DNA of 6,687 nucleotides from Chitinophagaceae bacterium. Its GTDB lineage: Bacteria > Bacteroidota > Bacteroidia > Chitinophagales > Chitinophagaceae. Within the stretch, counting starts at the first letter, position 1. Each line of letters begins with the position of its first letter. The stretch covers positions 1 through 6,687 of the forward strand of contig JAEUVI010000359.1 of assembly GCA_016787105.1 (NCBI GenBank), read 5' to 3'. Shown piece after piece: positions 5,634 through 6,687 of the stretch. The notes beneath the pieces were generated by a model. That model worked only from the letters and a program-made list of their open reading frames with translations, made no database searches and was not told where the DNA came from. The position numbers and the translations under genes are program-made.

Positions 5634-6165
5634 TTTAATCAGAGCAGTTTTATCGGGTTGTCAGGAATTATTGGTCTTTGAAATGCTACTAAAATAAATT
5701 TAAGTATATAGAAGAATTAAACAAGGGTACGTGGCTGAATATTTCTAAAAAATAATTAAGAATAGGCTTGATGTTTTCGTGTTTTGTAATTGTAATGTAA
5801 AGAAAGCATAGATTGAAACGAGGAAAAATAGAAGATTAAATAAATATTGTGTAGGATAATAACTACCTATTAGAGTTTTTACTTATAAAAAGTCACGGAT
5901 AGCTTACAAATAAGATAATAGTTATAACAGGTGATCTCTTGTCAAACTTTTTGTTTGAGATTTTCCTATTATAGCTTCTTATTTATTTTATATGATTACC
6001 TGTGGTTATTTAACTGGGTATCTTGGAATAAAAAGAAACAAAATGGCTTTCGAATATATCGTGCAGAAGTTTTATGAAGAGAGAAATACCTTTTTTATAA
6101 AGAGCAAAACGATTCATTTACTATTGTCAAGTAGTAAGTCGTTTTTATGAAAGCTTTTTGATTAA
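5634..6165. other. 532-bp AT-rich stretch without a convincing gene
   Basis: The stretch between lpxD and the ATPase-like gene is strikingly AT-rich: 80 of 300 bases in 5761-6060 are G or C (27%). It contains only short reading frames, among them a 35-codon minus-strand frame (6010-6117) and a 52-codon plus-strand frame (5992-6150), and neither has a start signal. A small hairpin, TCAAAC-TTTTT-GTTTGA (5942-5958), is present. No insertion-sequence end, tRNA or riboswitch was recognised. It may be the decayed remnant of a former gene or transferred DNA. Confidence 0.6.
5695..5724 (-). promoter_or_regulatory. Candidate promoter of the ATPase-like gene
   Basis: On the minus strand TTG (complement of 5722-5724) is followed after 19 nt by TAAATTTA (5702-5695). 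This has the spacing of a Bacteroidota promoter but misses the last G of TAnnTTTG. It would give a leader of about 55 nt. In such AT-rich sequence chance matches are common. Confidence 0.3.
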
Positions 6166-6687
6166 TTAAATTACTCTTTCTGCAAGCAATTGTTTTACCA
6201 GTGCTTCGAGTTCTTTTACTCTTTTTTCCAAATCAGGCAGTTTGCGATTGATAGCCTGGCTGCGTAGCGCAGCAGTATAATCATATGCGGGCGAGCCTGT
6301 AACGGCTTTTCCTGGTTCGAGGGATTTGCTAACACCGCTTTGGGCATTTATTTTGGCGCCATCGCCAATTTGCAGGTGGCCTACAATTCCTACCTGGCCT
6401 CCTATCATTACACCATTGCCAATTTTTGTACTGCCACTGATGCCCGCCTGTGCTGCGATTACAGTGCTATGACCTATTTCTACATTATGTGCTACCTGTA
6501 TAAGGTTATCCAGTTTAGCACCTGATTTTATAATTGTAGATCCTATGGTTGCCCTATCGATTGTAGTGTTAGCTCCTATTTCCACATTATCTTCTACAAT
6601 CACATTGCCGATTTGCGGCACTTTTATAAAACTGCCATCTGGCTGTGGGGCAAAGCCAAATCCATCGCCACCAATAACTGTACCGCT
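6166..6687 (-). CDS. lpxD: UDP-3-O-(3-hydroxyacyl)glucosamine N-acyltransferase, C-terminal part
   Basis: LpxD transfers a 3-hydroxyacyl chain from ACP to the amine of UDP-3-O-acyl-glucosamine, the step after LpxC in lipid A synthesis, as a cytosolic trimer. The window holds the last 173 residues; the frame is open to the right edge, so the N-terminal uridine-binding part and start are outside. Visible are the left-handed beta-helix hexapeptide repeats (IGNVIVEDNVEIGANTTIDR, IGSTIIKSGAKLDN, IGNGVMIGGQVGIVGHLQIG), the family segment GGDGFGFAPQPDG near the edge, and QVAHNVEIGH, whose first His corresponds to the catalytic H239 of E. coli LpxD. The helical C-terminus (LPDLEKRVKELEALVKQLL) is the usual trimer tail. 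It ends with TAA at 6168-6166, followed by AT-rich DNA with no clear terminator. LpxA, also a hexapeptide acyltransferase, is less likely because the GDGFGFAP and AHNVEIG signatures are those of LpxD. Confidence 0.95.
   Translation of the reverse strand, partial: SGTVIGGDGFGFAPQPDGSFIKVPQIGNVIVEDNVEIGANTTIDRATIGSTIIKSGAKLDNLIQVAHNVEIGHSTVIAAQAGISGSTKIGNGVMIGGQVGIVGHLQIGDGAKINAQSGVSKSLEPGKAVTGSPAYDYTAALRSQAINRKLPDLEKRVKELEALVKQLLAERVI

Noticed and set aside
5758..5883. Hydrophobic minus-strand stretch resembling a membrane segment
   Set aside because: It has no start codon, and AT-rich DNA yields hydrophobic translations by default.
5896..5982. Minus-strand fragment with SPVITIILFVSYP, resembling the start of family 2 glycosyltransferases
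   Set aside because: The open stretch is only 29 codons, has no start codon and ends in a stop right after the motif. It is probably chance in AT-rich DNA, though it was considered alongside the possible acetyltransferase remnant.
5992..6150. A 52-codon plus-strand reading frame (MITCGYLTGY...) in the AT-rich stretch
   Set aside because: It has no ribosome-binding or promoter signal, no recognisable motif, and overlaps the antisense fragment at 6010-6117. Too weak to call a gene.

Overview
The window looks like chromosomal DNA from a Bacteroidota bacterium, most likely Chitinophagia/Sphingobacteriia-like, though the genus cannot be fixed from sequence alone. Four things support this: a C-terminal gliding/type IX secretion sorting domain with FTPNGDGKND; a fused LpxC-FabZ enzyme; a GyrB without the insert found in proteobacterial GyrB; and upstream sites matching the Bacteroidota -7 promoter element TAnnTTTG, with little sign of Shine-Dalgarno sequences.

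Layout. On the + strand, 3-887 is the 3' end of a large secreted, adhesin-like protein with Ig-like modules and a type IX secretion C-terminal domain. It converges on a minus-strand series across a shared hairpin terminator (892-908). Read in the minus direction from the right edge, that series is: lpxD (3' part, 6687-6166); a 532-bp very AT-rich stretch without a convincing gene (6165-5634); a small degenerate histidine-kinase-like ATPase domain protein (5633-5232); lpxC/fabZ (5107-3704); gyrB (3536-1553); a 411-bp non-coding stretch with strong inverted repeats (1552-1142); and a 68-aa unknown protein (1141-935).

How the genes work together. LpxD and the LpxC and FabZ domains act in early lipid A synthesis and in 3-hydroxyacyl-ACP dehydration, so the right half is an outer-membrane lipid locus. 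GyrB is the ATPase subunit of DNA gyrase and is probably only a neighbour with its own promoter. lpxC/fabZ, gyrB and the 68-aa gene each have a good -7 element just upstream, so they are probably separate transcription units. The ATPase-like gene has a weaker candidate.

Main oddities. gyrB is split by one extra A in a nine-A run (3242-3250), while the rest of the gene is intact. This could be a sequencing error, a recent mutation, or a site rescued by slippage. The usual lpxD-lpxC/fabZ-lpxA order is interrupted by the ATPase-like gene and the AT-rich stretch, and lpxA does not follow. Perfect inverted repeats lie downstream of gyrB (14-bp arms), across the 68-aa gene promoter (11-bp arms) and across the gyrB promoter (9-bp arms). 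I see no CRISPR array, tRNA, rRNA, intact mobile element or clearly new multi-gene system.
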